From: Desulfoferula mesophila
GTDB taxonomy: Bacteria; Desulfobacterota; Desulfarculia; Desulfarculales; Desulfarculaceae
Direction: 5' to 3'
NCBI RefSeq assembly: GCF_037076455.1
Contig: NZ_AP028679.1
Coordinates: forward strand, 4,045,501-4,109,500
DNA: 64,000 nucleotides
Shown: in pieces, positions 7,951 to 16,039 of the stretch
Position numbering within the stretch: position 1 is the first letter of the stretch
How the letters are laid out: each line of letters starts with the position of its first letter
The notes under the pieces: generated by a model
The model's input: only the letters and a program-made list of their open reading frames with translations
What the model was told of the DNA's origin: nothing
Database searches by the model: none
Program-made: the position numbers and the translations under genes

Positions 7951-9342
7951 CTAGGCTAAGATGTCGGGGGTTGGTACGGCCTTGTGAGGATTAAGAATGC
8001 CCGCCGGGTCAAAGAGCCGCTTGATGCCGCGCATCAGCTCCATGGCCACCGGGTCCAGCTCGGCCCCCACGTAGCCCAGCTTGGCGTTGCCCACCCCGTG
8101 CTCGCCGCTGAGCGAGCCGCCCACCTTGAGCACCTGGGCGAAGACGTCGGTGACCGCCTGGTGGGCCTGGCGGTTCTGTTCGGGGTCGGAGGCGTCGTAC
8201 ATCACGTTGACGTGCAGGTTGCCGTCACCGGCGTGGCCAAAGGTGGGGATGAGCACTCCGCGCCGCTGGCCGATTGCGTGGATGGCCCGGATGGCCTGGG
8301 CCAGGCGGCCCAGGGGCACCACCACGTCCTCGTTGAGCTTGTTGGGGGCCAGATTGTACATGGCCGGGCCCATGGAGCGCCGCGCCCGCCACAGTTCGGC
8401 CGCCTCGGCCGGGTCCAGGGCCAGGCGCACCTGGCGCCCGCCGCCCTCCTCCAGTACCCGGGCCAGGCGCCGGGCCTGGCCGGCCACCACCTCGGGCGCG
8501 CCGTCCACGTCGATGAGCACCATGGCCTCGGCCTCGGGGGGCAGGCCCAGGCCCGCGTGGGCGTTGACCGCCCCCAGGCTCTGGGAGTCGATAAACTCCA
8601 GGGCCGCCGGGGTTATGCCGCTCATGAGCACCGCCTGCACCGCCTGGGCGGCGGTCTCCAACTCGTGGAACAGGGCGCTCACCGTGGCTTTGGCCTCGGG
8701 CTTGGGCAACAGGCGCAGGGTCAGCTCGGTCATCACCGCCAGGGTGCCCTCGCTGCCCACCAGCAGGCGGGTGAGGTCGTAGCCCACCACCGTCTTCATG
8801 GTGGAGCGCCCGGTGCGCAGCACCCGGCCGTCGGGCAGCACCGCCTGCAGGGCCAGCACGTAGTCGCGGGTCACGCCGTATTTGACCGCGCGCAGGCCGC
8901 CGGAGTTCTCGGCCGCGTTGCCCCCCACGGTGCAAAACTCCACGCTGGCCGGGTCGGGGGGATAGAACAGGCCCCGGGCCTCGGCGGCCCGCTGCAGGTC
9001 GGCGGTGATCACCCCCGGCTGCACCACGGCCACATGGTCGGCGGGGTCGACCTTGAGGATGCGGTCCATGCCCGCCAGGTTGAGCACCAGGCCGCCGTCC
9101 ACCGGCAGGGAGCCGCCGGACTGGCCCGAGCCCGCCCCCCGGGGCACCACCGGCACCCGGTGCTGGCTGGCCGCGGCCAAGACCCGGGCGATCTGCTCCA
9201 CCTCCACCCCTCGCACCACCGCCTCGGGCGGGTAGCTCTTGCCGGTGGCGTCGTAGGAATAGAGCAGGCGGTCCTCCTGGCCGTCGCTGAAGTTTTCGGC
9301 TCCGGCGGCCTGGATCAGGGCGCTGCGGGCGGCGGGGTTCAT
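7951..9342 (-). CDS. FAD-binding oxidoreductase, glycolate/D-lactate oxidase GlcD type
   Basis: A 463-residue flavoprotein of the FAD-linked oxidase family (PCMH FAD-binding domain plus C-terminal cap). The FAD signature PRGAGSGQSGGSLPVDGGLVL lies near residues 87-107, GGNAAENSGGLRAVKYG follows, and the C-terminal GHAGDGNLHVN motif supplies the catalytic or metal-binding histidines. It should oxidise a 2-hydroxy acid such as glycolate or D-lactate. The ATG at 9342 is chosen because GGAGG lies 5 nt upstream; an in-frame ATG 20 codons earlier lacks that support. No GlcE, GlcF or Fe-S partner is adjacent, so the electron acceptor is unknown. Confidence 0.88.
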   Translation of the reverse strand: MNPAARSALIQAAGAENFSDGQEDRLLYSYDATGKSYPPEAVVRGVEVEQIARVLAAASQHRVPVVPRGAGSGQSGGSLPVDGGLVLNLAGMDRILKVDPADHVAVVQPGVITADLQRAAEARGLFYPPDPASVEFCTVGGNAAENSGGLRAVKYGVTRDYVLALQAVLPDGRVLRTGRSTMKTVVGYDLTRLLVGSEGTLAVMTELTLRLLPKPEAKATVSALFHELETAAQAVQAVLMSGITPAALEFIDSQSLGAVNAHAGLGLPPEAEAMVLIDVDGAPEVVAGQARRLARVLEEGGGRQVRLALDPAEAAELWRARRSMGPAMYNLAPNKLNEDVVVPLGRLAQAIRAIHAIGQRRGVLIPTFGHAGDGNLHVNVMYDASDPEQNRQAHQAVTDVFAQVLKVGGSLSGEHGVGNAKLGYVGAELDPVAMELMRGIKRLFDPAGILNPHKAVPTPDILA

Positions 9343-9436
9343 CGATCCTCCAGAAATGCCCTGGCCCGGATATTTCACGGGGACCGGGGCAACATAGTAC
9401 AATGCTAACTTAATACCACAATGCGGGGGAGCATTC

Positions 9437-10807
9437 TTGCCGTCCCTTTACCGCCATAGCGCCCTGCTTTTCGCCCTGGCCCTCTTGGCCCTGGCCCTGG
9501 CTTGCGCTCCGGCTCCGGCTCCGGCTCCCGCGCCGCCCCAGGGCCTGGTCCTGCCCCCCCAGGAACTGGCTCCCCTGTTCAAGCGCGGCGATGGCGACGG
9601 CTGCCTGCTCCGGCCCGCCTACCAGGCCGAGCGGGCGTCGGACTATCTGGTTCGCTACTTCGAATGCTGGACCCGCAGCGCGCCCAAACACAGCCGGGCG
9701 GAGCTATGGGCCCTGGCCCAGCCGCTGGTGGACGAGCCCGGCCTGGGCGTCAACCTGCGAAAACGGCCCCAGGGCTGGTACCAGGCCCTGTGGCGGGCGG
9801 CCGGAGGCCGGGCCTACCCCAACACCGACTGGAAGGGCCTGACCCTGGGGCCCTGCAACCTGCGGGTGCTGCCCAGCCGGGAGCCGGATTTCGCCCAAGG
9901 CCCCGGCGGCGGCTTTCCTTTCGACCGCCTGCAACAGACCTCCCTGCCCGGCGGCCTGCCGGTGCGGGTGTGGCTGGTGAGCCCCAGGGGCGACTGGCTG
10001 GTGGCCGAGACCCCCCTGGCCCTGGGCTGGCTGCCCGTCCGGGCGGTGGGGCGGCTGAGCGCGGAGCAGGCCGCGCAGTGGCAGCAGGGGCCCTTCGTGA
10101 CCGTGACCCGGGACGGCGGCCCGCTGCGCACCCCGGACGGCGGCTTCTTGTGCGACGCGGCCCTGGGCTGGCTGCTGCCCCGGCGGGAAGGTGGCCGGGC
10201 GGCCTGGCGGGTGCGCTTCCCCCTGGCCGCTCCGGGGGGGCGGGCCAAGCTGGGCGGGGCCTTTCTGCCCCGGGGGGCGGCCGCGCCCTTCCCCCTATCC
10301 CTTACCCCCGCCAACCTGGAGCAGGTGGCCGGCCCCCTGTTGGGGCGGCCCTACGACTGGGGCGGCCAGTGGGGCGGGCGGGACTGCTCGGCCCTGACCC
10401 GCGACCTGTTGGCCCCCTTTGGCTTGTGGCTGCCGCGCAACTCCGCCGACCAGGCCAAGGCCGGGGTGGAGCACATCCCCCTGGATGGCCTGGGCAACCA
10501 GAAAAAACAAGAGCTTATAATGCGGCGCGGCATCCCCTGGCTCAGCCTGCTATACATGCCCGGCCACGTGATGCTCTACGTGGGCGCGCCCCAGGGCCAA
10601 CCTTTGGTGCTGCAAGCCCTGTGGGGCCTCAAGACCCGCACCCCCCAGGGCCAGGGTCGGCTGGTGGTGGGGCGGGTGGTGCTCAGCGGCCTTAACCCAG
10701 GGGAACAACTGCCGGACTTGGCCCAGCCCGAAGGCCTGCTCCTGCCCCGGGTCACCACCCTGGCCCTGCTGGCCCCGCCGGAAGAGCTCTGCCCCCGAAC
10801 CGACTAA
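9437..10807 (+). CDS. NlpC/P60 family lipoprotein with SH3 domains
   Basis: A 456-residue exported protein. The TTG start at 9437 follows a GGGGGAG ribosome site. A lipoprotein signal ends LALAC, with the lipidated Cys at 23, followed by an Ala-Pro repeat linker. The middle resembles the SH3b-containing NlpC/P60 proteins. The catalytic domain shows the nucleophile Cys317 in GGRDCSALTRDLL, and the His motif MPGHVMLYVG about 60 residues later. It probably cleaves peptidoglycan stem peptides (gamma-D-Glu-DAP endopeptidase) at the inner face of the outer membrane. Confidence 0.85.
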   Translation: MPSLYRHSALLFALALLALALACAPAPAPAPAPPQGLVLPPQELAPLFKRGDGDGCLLRPAYQAERASDYLVRYFECWTRSAPKHSRAELWALAQPLVDEPGLGVNLRKRPQGWYQALWRAAGGRAYPNTDWKGLTLGPCNLRVLPSREPDFAQGPGGGFPFDRLQQTSLPGGLPVRVWLVSPRGDWLVAETPLALGWLPVRAVGRLSAEQAAQWQQGPFVTVTRDGGPLRTPDGGFLCDAALGWLLPRREGGRAAWRVRFPLAAPGGRAKLGGAFLPRGAAAPFPLSLTPANLEQVAGPLLGRPYDWGGQWGGRDCSALTRDLLAPFGLWLPRNSADQAKAGVEHIPLDGLGNQKKQELIMRRGIPWLSLLYMPGHVMLYVGAPQGQPLVLQALWGLKTRTPQGQGRLVVGRVVLSGLNPGEQLPDLAQPEGLLLPRVTTLALLAPPEELCPRTD

Positions 10808-10854
10808 ATAGGCGATACCAATTAATTTTAGTCAGTTTTATCTATTTAAACTAT

Positions 10855-11517
10855 TTGACCTTCCCCCCAATCCAGCTAAAGTTTATTAAGCCCGCCCCCC
10901 ATGAGGGGTTTAAACGGGGCGTAGCCATTCCAACCGGCCGGGAGCGATCCATCTTTAAGACCTCGCAACATAACAGCCCGGAAACCCAGGACATCAGCCA
11001 ACTGGTGGGGGCCAAGGCCCAGGAGCTTTTTTCGCGCGGCCACATGCTTTGCGCCCCGGCGGTGCTCACCGCCCTGAACCTGGGGCTGGGCGGCGGCCTG
11101 GATCAGCCCCTGGTCAACAACCTCACCGCCGGTCTGGGCGAGGGCCTGGGCGGGGCGGGTTGCCTGTGCGGGGCGGTGTCCGGGGCCTGCGTGGGCCTGG
11201 GCCTGTTCATCGGCGCGGGCAAGGACGGCGGCCGCGCCAGCCGCCGGGTGGCCGAGGCCAGCCACCAGTTGCACGACTCCTTCAAGGCCGAGCGGGGCTC
11301 CACCTGCTGCCGGGTGCTCTCCAAAAAAGTCAAGGACGACAAGAAGGCCCATATGGCCCAATGCGCCGAGCTCAGCGGCCTGGCCGCCGAGCTGGCCTGC
11401 CGCGCCATCCTGCTTCAGCGCCCCGAGCTGGCCCAGACGGCGGACCTGGATTACCTGAGCCAAAAGGTGGCCAAGAAGTCCGGCCTGGCCCGTCTGGCCA
11501 CCGCTGTTTCGTCCTAA
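10855..11517 (+). CDS. C_GCAxxG_C_C family redox protein
   Basis: A 220-residue protein with the Cys pattern of the C_GCAxxG_C_C family: CLCGAVSGACVGLGL near the centre, CC further on (STCCRVL), and later single cysteines. Members are common in anaerobes and are thought to be redox-active, but no biochemical function is established. The start is uncertain: the TTG at 10855 is the first possible codon, while a GTG at 11005 (before GAKAQELFSRG) would give a length closer to the usual family size. It is followed by a hairpin with a T-run at 11534-11618. Confidence 0.75.
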   Translation: MTFPPIQLKFIKPAPHEGFKRGVAIPTGRERSIFKTSQHNSPETQDISQLVGAKAQELFSRGHMLCAPAVLTALNLGLGGGLDQPLVNNLTAGLGEGLGGAGCLCGAVSGACVGLGLFIGAGKDGGRASRRVAEASHQLHDSFKAERGSTCCRVLSKKVKDDKKAHMAQCAELSGLAAELACRAILLQRPELAQTADLDYLSQKVAKKSGLARLATAVSS

Positions 11518-11533
11518 AAATTCCCCAGCCCTA

Positions 11534-11618
11534 CCCTTTGGTATAAAATTCGCACCCCAGTCGGGGAGGCCCCTATTTATGCCGTGACCGGGCCATACCA
11601 AGGGCAGAGGTGTTTTTT
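11534..11618 (+). terminator. large hairpin followed by a T-run, terminator or small structured RNA
   Basis: CCCTTTGGTAT (11534-11544) pairs with ATACCAAGGG (11595-11604) with one bulge. The interior holds a second hairpin (CCCC...GGGG around 11555-11567). A six-T run at 11613-11618 follows. This suits termination of the C_GCAxxG_C_C gene, but the roughly 50-nt structured interior is larger than a normal terminator loop. Confidence 0.5.
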
Positions 11619-11637
11619 ATGGATTATATCCAAGGGT

Positions 11638-11680
11638 TAAAACAAAAAGAAAGCGCCGGGTGGCTAGTCCCGGCGCTCTC
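11638..11680 (-). terminator. rho-independent terminator for glyA
   Basis: On the minus strand the perfect 9-bp stem AGCGCCGGG/CCCGGCGCT (11652-11660 and 11669-11677) is followed by a T-rich tract (TTTCTTTTTGTTTT). It lies about 250 nt downstream of the glyA stop, so glyA has a long 3' untranslated region or an unrecognised small gene lies between. That stretch (11681-11927) encodes only a 22-residue minus-strand reading frame beginning MSPRERRGQVVEI, too short to call. Confidence 0.75.
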
Positions 11681-11927
11681 TAGGAAAGGAGAAAAGGCTT
11701 TTAGAAGCTGGTTGCCCCAATATGAAAGCAATTAGGATGCCAACCAGGCCTCAATCTCTTTTTCCCCTTCCTAGTCTTTTAATTTCAACCACTTGTCCAC
11801 GCCGCTCCCGTGGAGACATTTTCCGCGCCCAGCCAGGTTGAGTACAAAAATTTGAACCGCCTTGAGAGCCTGTGAGGACCGTTCGGGGTAACCACAGGCA
11901 ATTATGACTAAAAGTTCAGTTCAAAAA

Positions 11928-13181
11928 TCAACACTGGCCGGGATCGATACCGGGAGCCGGGAAGTCGGCGCACAGGTCGGCCACCAACTGGCGCAGATTG
12001 GCCAGGGCCGTCGCGTCTTCCAGGTTGGCGGCGGTCTGGGCCACGAACCCGGCGACCAGGTCCATTTCCGCCTCGGTCATGCCCCGGGTGGTCAAGGCCG
12101 GAGTGCCCAGGCGCACCCCACTGGGGTCGTTGGCCGAGCGGGAGTCGAAGGGGATCTTGTTGGCGTTGGCCACGATGCCCGCCCGCTCCAGGGCCCCGGC
12201 CAGCGACTTGCCGGTGAGGCCCGCCGCCCCGGCGTCGATGAGCACCAGGTGGTTGTCCGTGCCCCCGGTCACCAGGGTGAAGCCGCGCTCCAGCAGACCC
12301 TCGGCCAGGGCCTTGGCGTTGGCCACCACCTGGCGGCAGTAGTCGGCGTAGGCCGGGGTGGCGGCCTCCTTCAGGGCCACGGCGATGGCCGCGGTGGTCT
12401 GGTTGTGGGGGCCGCCCTGCAGACCGGGGAACACCGCCTTGTCGATGGCCTTGGCCAGCTCCTCGCGGCACAGGATCATGCCGCCCCGGGGCCCGCGCAA
12501 CAGCTTGTGGGTGGTGCTGGTCACCACGTCGGCGTGGGGGAAGGGGGCGGGGTGCTGGCCGGTGACGCACAGCCCGGAGATGTGGCTGACGTCGGCCACC
12601 AGGCGCGCCCCCACCTCGCGGGCGATCTCGGCGAAGGCCGCGAAATCCACCACCCGGGGATAGGAAGAGGCGCCGCAAAAAATCATCTGGGGCTTGAACT
12701 CCCGGGCCAGGCGGCGGGCCTGGGCGTAGTCGATGCGCCCGTTCTCCCGGCTCAGGCCGTAGCTCATCACCTCGTAATAGGTGCCCGAGAAGCTGGCCTT
12801 GGCCCCGTGGGTCAGGTGGCCGCCGGCGGCCAGGTCCATGCCCAACACCCGTCCGCTTTTGCCCAACAGGCCCAGGTACACGGCCATGTTGGCCGGGCTG
12901 CCGGAATAGGGCTGCACGTTGGCGTGCTCGGCCTGGAAAAGGGCCTTGGCCCGCTCGATGGCCAGGGTCTCTATTTCGTCAATATTTTCCTGCCCCTGAT
13001 AGTAGCGCTTGGCCGGGTAGCCCTCGGAGTATTTATTGGAGAGAATGCTGCCGGTGGCGGCCAGCACCGCGGGAGAGGCATAATTCTCGGAAGGGATCAT
13101 GCGCAAAACCGAGGCCTGGCGCCGAGCCTCCTTGTCGATAAGGGCGGCTACCTGGGGATCGATGGAGTGAAGAGGGTCCAT
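11928..13181 (-). CDS. glyA: serine hydroxymethyltransferase
   Basis: A 417-residue PLP enzyme that interconverts serine and glycine with transfer of a one-carbon unit to tetrahydrofolate. Family landmarks are RMIPSENYASPAVL near 27-40, the NKYSEGYPAKRYYQG block, ADVSHISGL near 196-204 and the PLP lysine K226 in STTHKLLRGPRGG. The length is normal for bacterial GlyA (415-420). The ATG at 13181 is retained because the N-terminus matches the family. A sigma70-like promoter lies upstream at 13221-13249 on the minus strand. Confidence 0.96.
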   Translation of the reverse strand: MDPLHSIDPQVAALIDKEARRQASVLRMIPSENYASPAVLAATGSILSNKYSEGYPAKRYYQGQENIDEIETLAIERAKALFQAEHANVQPYSGSPANMAVYLGLLGKSGRVLGMDLAAGGHLTHGAKASFSGTYYEVMSYGLSRENGRIDYAQARRLAREFKPQMIFCGASSYPRVVDFAAFAEIAREVGARLVADVSHISGLCVTGQHPAPFPHADVVTSTTHKLLRGPRGGMILCREELAKAIDKAVFPGLQGGPHNQTTAAIAVALKEAATPAYADYCRQVVANAKALAEGLLERGFTLVTGGTDNHLVLIDAGAAGLTGKSLAGALERAGIVANANKIPFDSRSANDPSGVRLGTPALTTRGMTEAEMDLVAGFVAQTAANLEDATALANLRQLVADLCADFPAPGIDPGQC

Positions 13182-13220
13182 GGTATTGAGTTCCTTGGAG
13201 GTTGCGGTGATAAGCGTCTA

Positions 13221-13249
13221 AACATGGCACAGGCCAAAACCCTTGTCAA
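13221..13249 (-). promoter_or_regulatory. sigma70-like promoter upstream of glyA
   Basis: On the minus strand TTGACA (13244-13249) is followed after exactly 17 nt by CATGTT (13221-13226). The -35 box is perfect and the -10 box weak. It is placed about 40 nt before the glyA start codon. Confidence 0.5.
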
Positions 13250-13337
13250 CGCCTTGGTCCTTCCCTTGGCGGGTCCGCCGCTTTAAGGTAGATGTAGACA
13301 CGACAGCTAAACAAATTTTGACTTTCGCCTTGGAGAC

Positions 13338-14240
13338 ATGCTTTTGCGCCTCGCGGGATACAAGCACCTGGAGTTGACGGACAAGGAAGTTTTCACCCGC
13401 CATTTGCGGGCGGGCCCACCGGCCATCAGCGAGCTTACCTTTTCCAACCTGTTCATGTGGCGGCGCCACTACCAACCCCACTGGCGCGAGGCCGACGGCT
13501 GCCTGCTGGTGGCCGCCTGTCTGGAGGGCAGCGAGCCCTTCGGCCTGCCCCCGGCCGGGGCCGGGGACCGGGTGGGGGCCGCCGAAACCCTGTGCCGGGA
13601 TCTGGCCCAAGCGGGCTATCCCCATCAGCTGCAGCGGGTGGGCGAGGAGCTGGCCCTGGCCCTGGAGGCCACCGGGCGCTTCAGCATCGACTTTGACCGC
13701 GACAACAGCGATTACGTTTATCTGGCCTCGGAGTTGGCCGAGTTGCCGGGCCGGCGTTTCCACCGCAAGAAGAACCACTTCAACAAGTTCGTCAAGAACT
13801 ACCGCTTCGAGTACCGGCCCTTGGAGGCCCAGTTTATCCGCCAGGTGCTGGATATGCAGGAAAACTGGTGCCGCTTGCGCGAGTGCGACGAAGACCCCGG
13901 CCTGGCCAGCGAGGATCGGGCCATCTATGAGGCCCTGAGCAACTACCAGGACCTGGATTACTCGGGCGGGGTGATCTTGATCGACGGCAAGGTGGAGGCC
14001 TTCAGCCTGGGCGAGCCCTTGTCGCCGGACACGGCGGTGATTCATCTGGAAAAAGGCAACCCTGCCTTTGAGGGCATCTACGCGGCCATCAACAAGCTGT
14101 TCGTGACCAACGCCTGGGCCGGGATGACTTATATAAACCGGGAGCAAGACCTGGGGCTCAGCGGCCTGCGCCAGGCCAAGGAGTCCTACCTGCCCCACCA
14201 TCTGGTCAATAAGTACGTGGTTACGCCCGACTTTTTATAG
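13338..14240 (+). CDS. DUF2156 / phosphatidylglycerol lysyltransferase C-terminal-like protein
   Basis: A 300-residue protein matching the DUF2156 (LPG_synthase_C-like) fold, a double GNAT acyltransferase-like domain. Visible family features are ISELTFSNLFMWRRHY near the N-terminus, FHRKKNHFNKFVKNY in the middle and YINREQDLGLSGLRQAKESY near the C-terminus. There is no membrane flippase domain, so it is not a full MprF-type lysyl-phosphatidylglycerol synthase. Stand-alone members are widespread and uncharacterised; an aminoacyl- or acyl-transferase role is plausible. It is divergent from glyA and lies 91 nt upstream of pyrE. Confidence 0.8.
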   Translation: MLLRLAGYKHLELTDKEVFTRHLRAGPPAISELTFSNLFMWRRHYQPHWREADGCLLVAACLEGSEPFGLPPAGAGDRVGAAETLCRDLAQAGYPHQLQRVGEELALALEATGRFSIDFDRDNSDYVYLASELAELPGRRFHRKKNHFNKFVKNYRFEYRPLEAQFIRQVLDMQENWCRLRECDEDPGLASEDRAIYEALSNYQDLDYSGGVILIDGKVEAFSLGEPLSPDTAVIHLEKGNPAFEGIYAAINKLFVTNAWAGMTYINREQDLGLSGLRQAKESYLPHHLVNKYVVTPDFL

Positions 14241-14331
14241 CCCTGCCTTTTTGGGGGCGCTTGCGCCGACGAGGGGTTTACGCTAGCCTGTTAGTGATTT
14301 TTGGGCCCGGGCGACAAAGGAGTTAGTAGCC

Positions 14332-15102
14332 TTGCTGGAACTGAAGCCTTATCAACAGAGATTGGCCCGCCTTCTGGCCGGCAGCGGAGCCCTGTTCTTC
14401 GCCCCGGACCTGCGTCTCAAGGACGGGCGCCCTACCCCCTATTTCGTCAACCTGGGCAAGCTCAACACCGGCCGCCTGGCCCTGGAGATGGGGCGCTGTT
14501 TCGCGGGCTGGATCGCCGAACAGGGCCTGATCGGCCAAAACCCGGTGATCGTAGGGCCTTCCTACAAGGGCAGCGCCCTGGCCCTGGCCGCGGCCATGTG
14601 CCTGTGGGAAGACGCCGAGGCCGAGCTGGCCTTTGACTACGACCGCAAGGAGGCCAAGACCCACGGCGAGGCCAGCGGGGCCAAGGCCATGTTCGTCACC
14701 GGAGCGCTGACCCCGGGGGCCAAGCTACTCATCATCGACGACGTGGGCACCTCCATGGCCACCAAGCGCGACCTGCTGGTTAAGCTGGAGGCCGAGGGCC
14801 GGCGCCTGGGCCAACCCTTCCAGGTGCTGGGAGTGCTCCTGGGGGTGGACCGCGAGCAGACCCAGGCGGTGTACGATGAGCAGGGCAAGCTGGTCGAAGG
14901 GGTGCGCGGCCCCGACGCCCTGGCCGCCTTTGTGCAGGACACCGGGGTCAAGGTGTGGTCTTTGCTGGGCATCCGGCAGATGGTGCGATACCTGGCCCAG
15001 GTGGGCGAGCCGGTCATGGTGGCCGGCGGCATGCGCCCCCTGGAAGACGCCGACGTGCGGCGGGTGGAAGAGTATTTGGCAGTTTACGGGCGGGAAGGCT
15101 AG
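14332..15102 (+). CDS. pyrE: orotate phosphoribosyltransferase
   Basis: A 256-residue enzyme of de novo pyrimidine synthesis converting orotate and PRPP to OMP. The PRPP-binding loop is VLIIDDVGTSMATK (LLIIDDVGTS near 134-143). The substrate loop DYDRKEAKTHGEAS carries the flexible-loop lysines and histidine, and the N-terminal motif KDGRPTPYFVNLGKLNTG is typical. It starts with TTG at 14332, supported by AAGGAG about 9 nt upstream. A C-terminal extension of about 35 residues goes beyond the minimal PyrE domain. It heads a long plus-strand run. Confidence 0.95.
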   Translation: MLELKPYQQRLARLLAGSGALFFAPDLRLKDGRPTPYFVNLGKLNTGRLALEMGRCFAGWIAEQGLIGQNPVIVGPSYKGSALALAAAMCLWEDAEAELAFDYDRKEAKTHGEASGAKAMFVTGALTPGAKLLIIDDVGTSMATKRDLLVKLEAEGRRLGQPFQVLGVLLGVDREQTQAVYDEQGKLVEGVRGPDALAAFVQDTGVKVWSLLGIRQMVRYLAQVGEPVMVAGGMRPLEDADVRRVEEYLAVYGREG

Positions 15103-15105
15103 GCC

Positions 15106-15450
15106 GTGCGCCGGGCCATCGTATCGCCCCTGCTTTCCGGCCTGGTGATACCCGGCCTGGGGCAGATCGTGAACCGTCAGGTGGGCAAGGGCGCCATGAT
15201 GGTGGCCGCGGCCAGCCTGTTGTTCATGCTCACCCTGGGCTTCGCCTTTCACGAGATAAGCCAGGCGGTGCTGGCCCTGGACGGCTACGCCGGACCGGAC
15301 AAGATCGGCGCCCTGAGGGCCCAGCTCATCAAGCAGGGCGTGGGCTGGCTGCTGACCTTGGGCGGGCTTACCGCCGCGCTGTGGATATACGGCATCATCG
15401 ACGCCTACAAAGGCGGGCGCGCCCGCGACGCCCAGCTGGCGGGCCAATAA
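15106..15450 (+). CDS. small membrane protein with PGLGQ motif
   Basis: A 114-residue protein starting at GTG 3 nt after the pyrE stop. Three hydrophobic segments are visible (about 8-20, 28-50 and 84-104). The motif SPLLSGLVIPGLGQIVNRQVGKGAMM resembles the N-terminus of DUF5683/TM2-like small membrane proteins. The function is unknown; the spacing indicates co-translation with pyrE. Confidence 0.75.
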   Translation: MRRAIVSPLLSGLVIPGLGQIVNRQVGKGAMMVAAASLLFMLTLGFAFHEISQAVLALDGYAGPDKIGALRAQLIKQGVGWLLTLGGLTAALWIYGIIDAYKGGRARDAQLAGQ

Positions 15451-15462
15451 GGAACCTGAAGC

Positions 15463-15795
15463 ATGCGCTCCCTGGTAATAGACGAACTGACTCCCGCGGA
15501 TATGGAAAAGCTCGCCGGCCACCTGGAGGCCACCCTGGAGGTCTCGGGCCTGCCCGACGTCTTTTGGCTTCCAATGCCCGAGGAATTGCTGAGCCCCACC
15601 CAGCGGGAGCACGCCGACTGCGGCCCCCACCGGGTGGCCGTGGTGCTGGAGTTGGACGGTCTGCGCCTGGAGCTTTTGGTGCGCGCCTCCCAGAGCCTGC
15701 GCTGCGCCTGCACAGATTACGCCGACGACGGCCAGCGCAAGTGGCTCATAGGCTACCTGGATCAGCTTATCGAGCAGCTTGAGCTGCAGACCTAG
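15463..15795 (+). CDS. conserved hypothetical protein (110 aa)
   Basis: A 110-residue soluble protein, acidic and Leu-rich, with a CAC motif (SLRCACTDYADD) near residue 81 and a Cys-His pair (HADCGPH) in the middle. I do not recognise a family. It lies 12 nt downstream of the small membrane protein and 10 nt upstream of the zinc-ribbon gene, clearly in the same operon. Confidence 0.7.
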   Translation: MRSLVIDELTPADMEKLAGHLEATLEVSGLPDVFWLPMPEELLSPTQREHADCGPHRVAVVLELDGLRLELLVRASQSLRCACTDYADDGQRKWLIGYLDQLIEQLELQT

Positions 15796-15805
15796 GAGAG
15801 AGAGA

Positions 15806-16030
15806 ATGCTGCCGGGTATGCCCAGGGGCGGCCGGGGACAATACAAGGACCTGGAAGCCACCAGCCTGTTTTGCCCCCGCTGCGGCAAGGCCCAGCCGGT
15901 GCGCCGGCGTCTGCTGCTGGTGTTGCCCACGGGAGAAAAATATTCCTACCTCTGCGCCGTGTGCGGCGAGGAGGTGGGCAGCAAAACCGAAACCGGACCC
16001 TCAAATGGGGTTATAAACACCCTTGGCTAG
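15806..16030 (+). CDS. zinc-ribbon small protein
   Basis: A 74-residue protein. The ATG at 15806 is preceded by a GGAGAGAGAG ribosome site. It contains two Cys pairs, CPRCGK near residue 23 and CAVCGEE near 50, which should bind one zinc in a rubredoxin-like knuckle. Proteins of this kind occur in Desulfobacterota beside cell-envelope and biosynthetic genes; no function is known. Confidence 0.7.
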   Translation: MLPGMPRGGRGQYKDLEATSLFCPRCGKAQPVRRRLLLVLPTGEKYSYLCAVCGEEVGSKTETGPSNGVINTLG

Positions 16031-16039
16031 GCACCTTAA

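Noticed and set aside
7680-7960. CRISPR-like array from tandem similar units
   Set aside because: The units are about 100 nt with covarying internal stems and no short identical repeat plus unique spacer pattern.
11928-13286. Plus-strand frame opposite glyA
   Set aside because: Antisense to a clear serine hydroxymethyltransferase; composition is artefactual.
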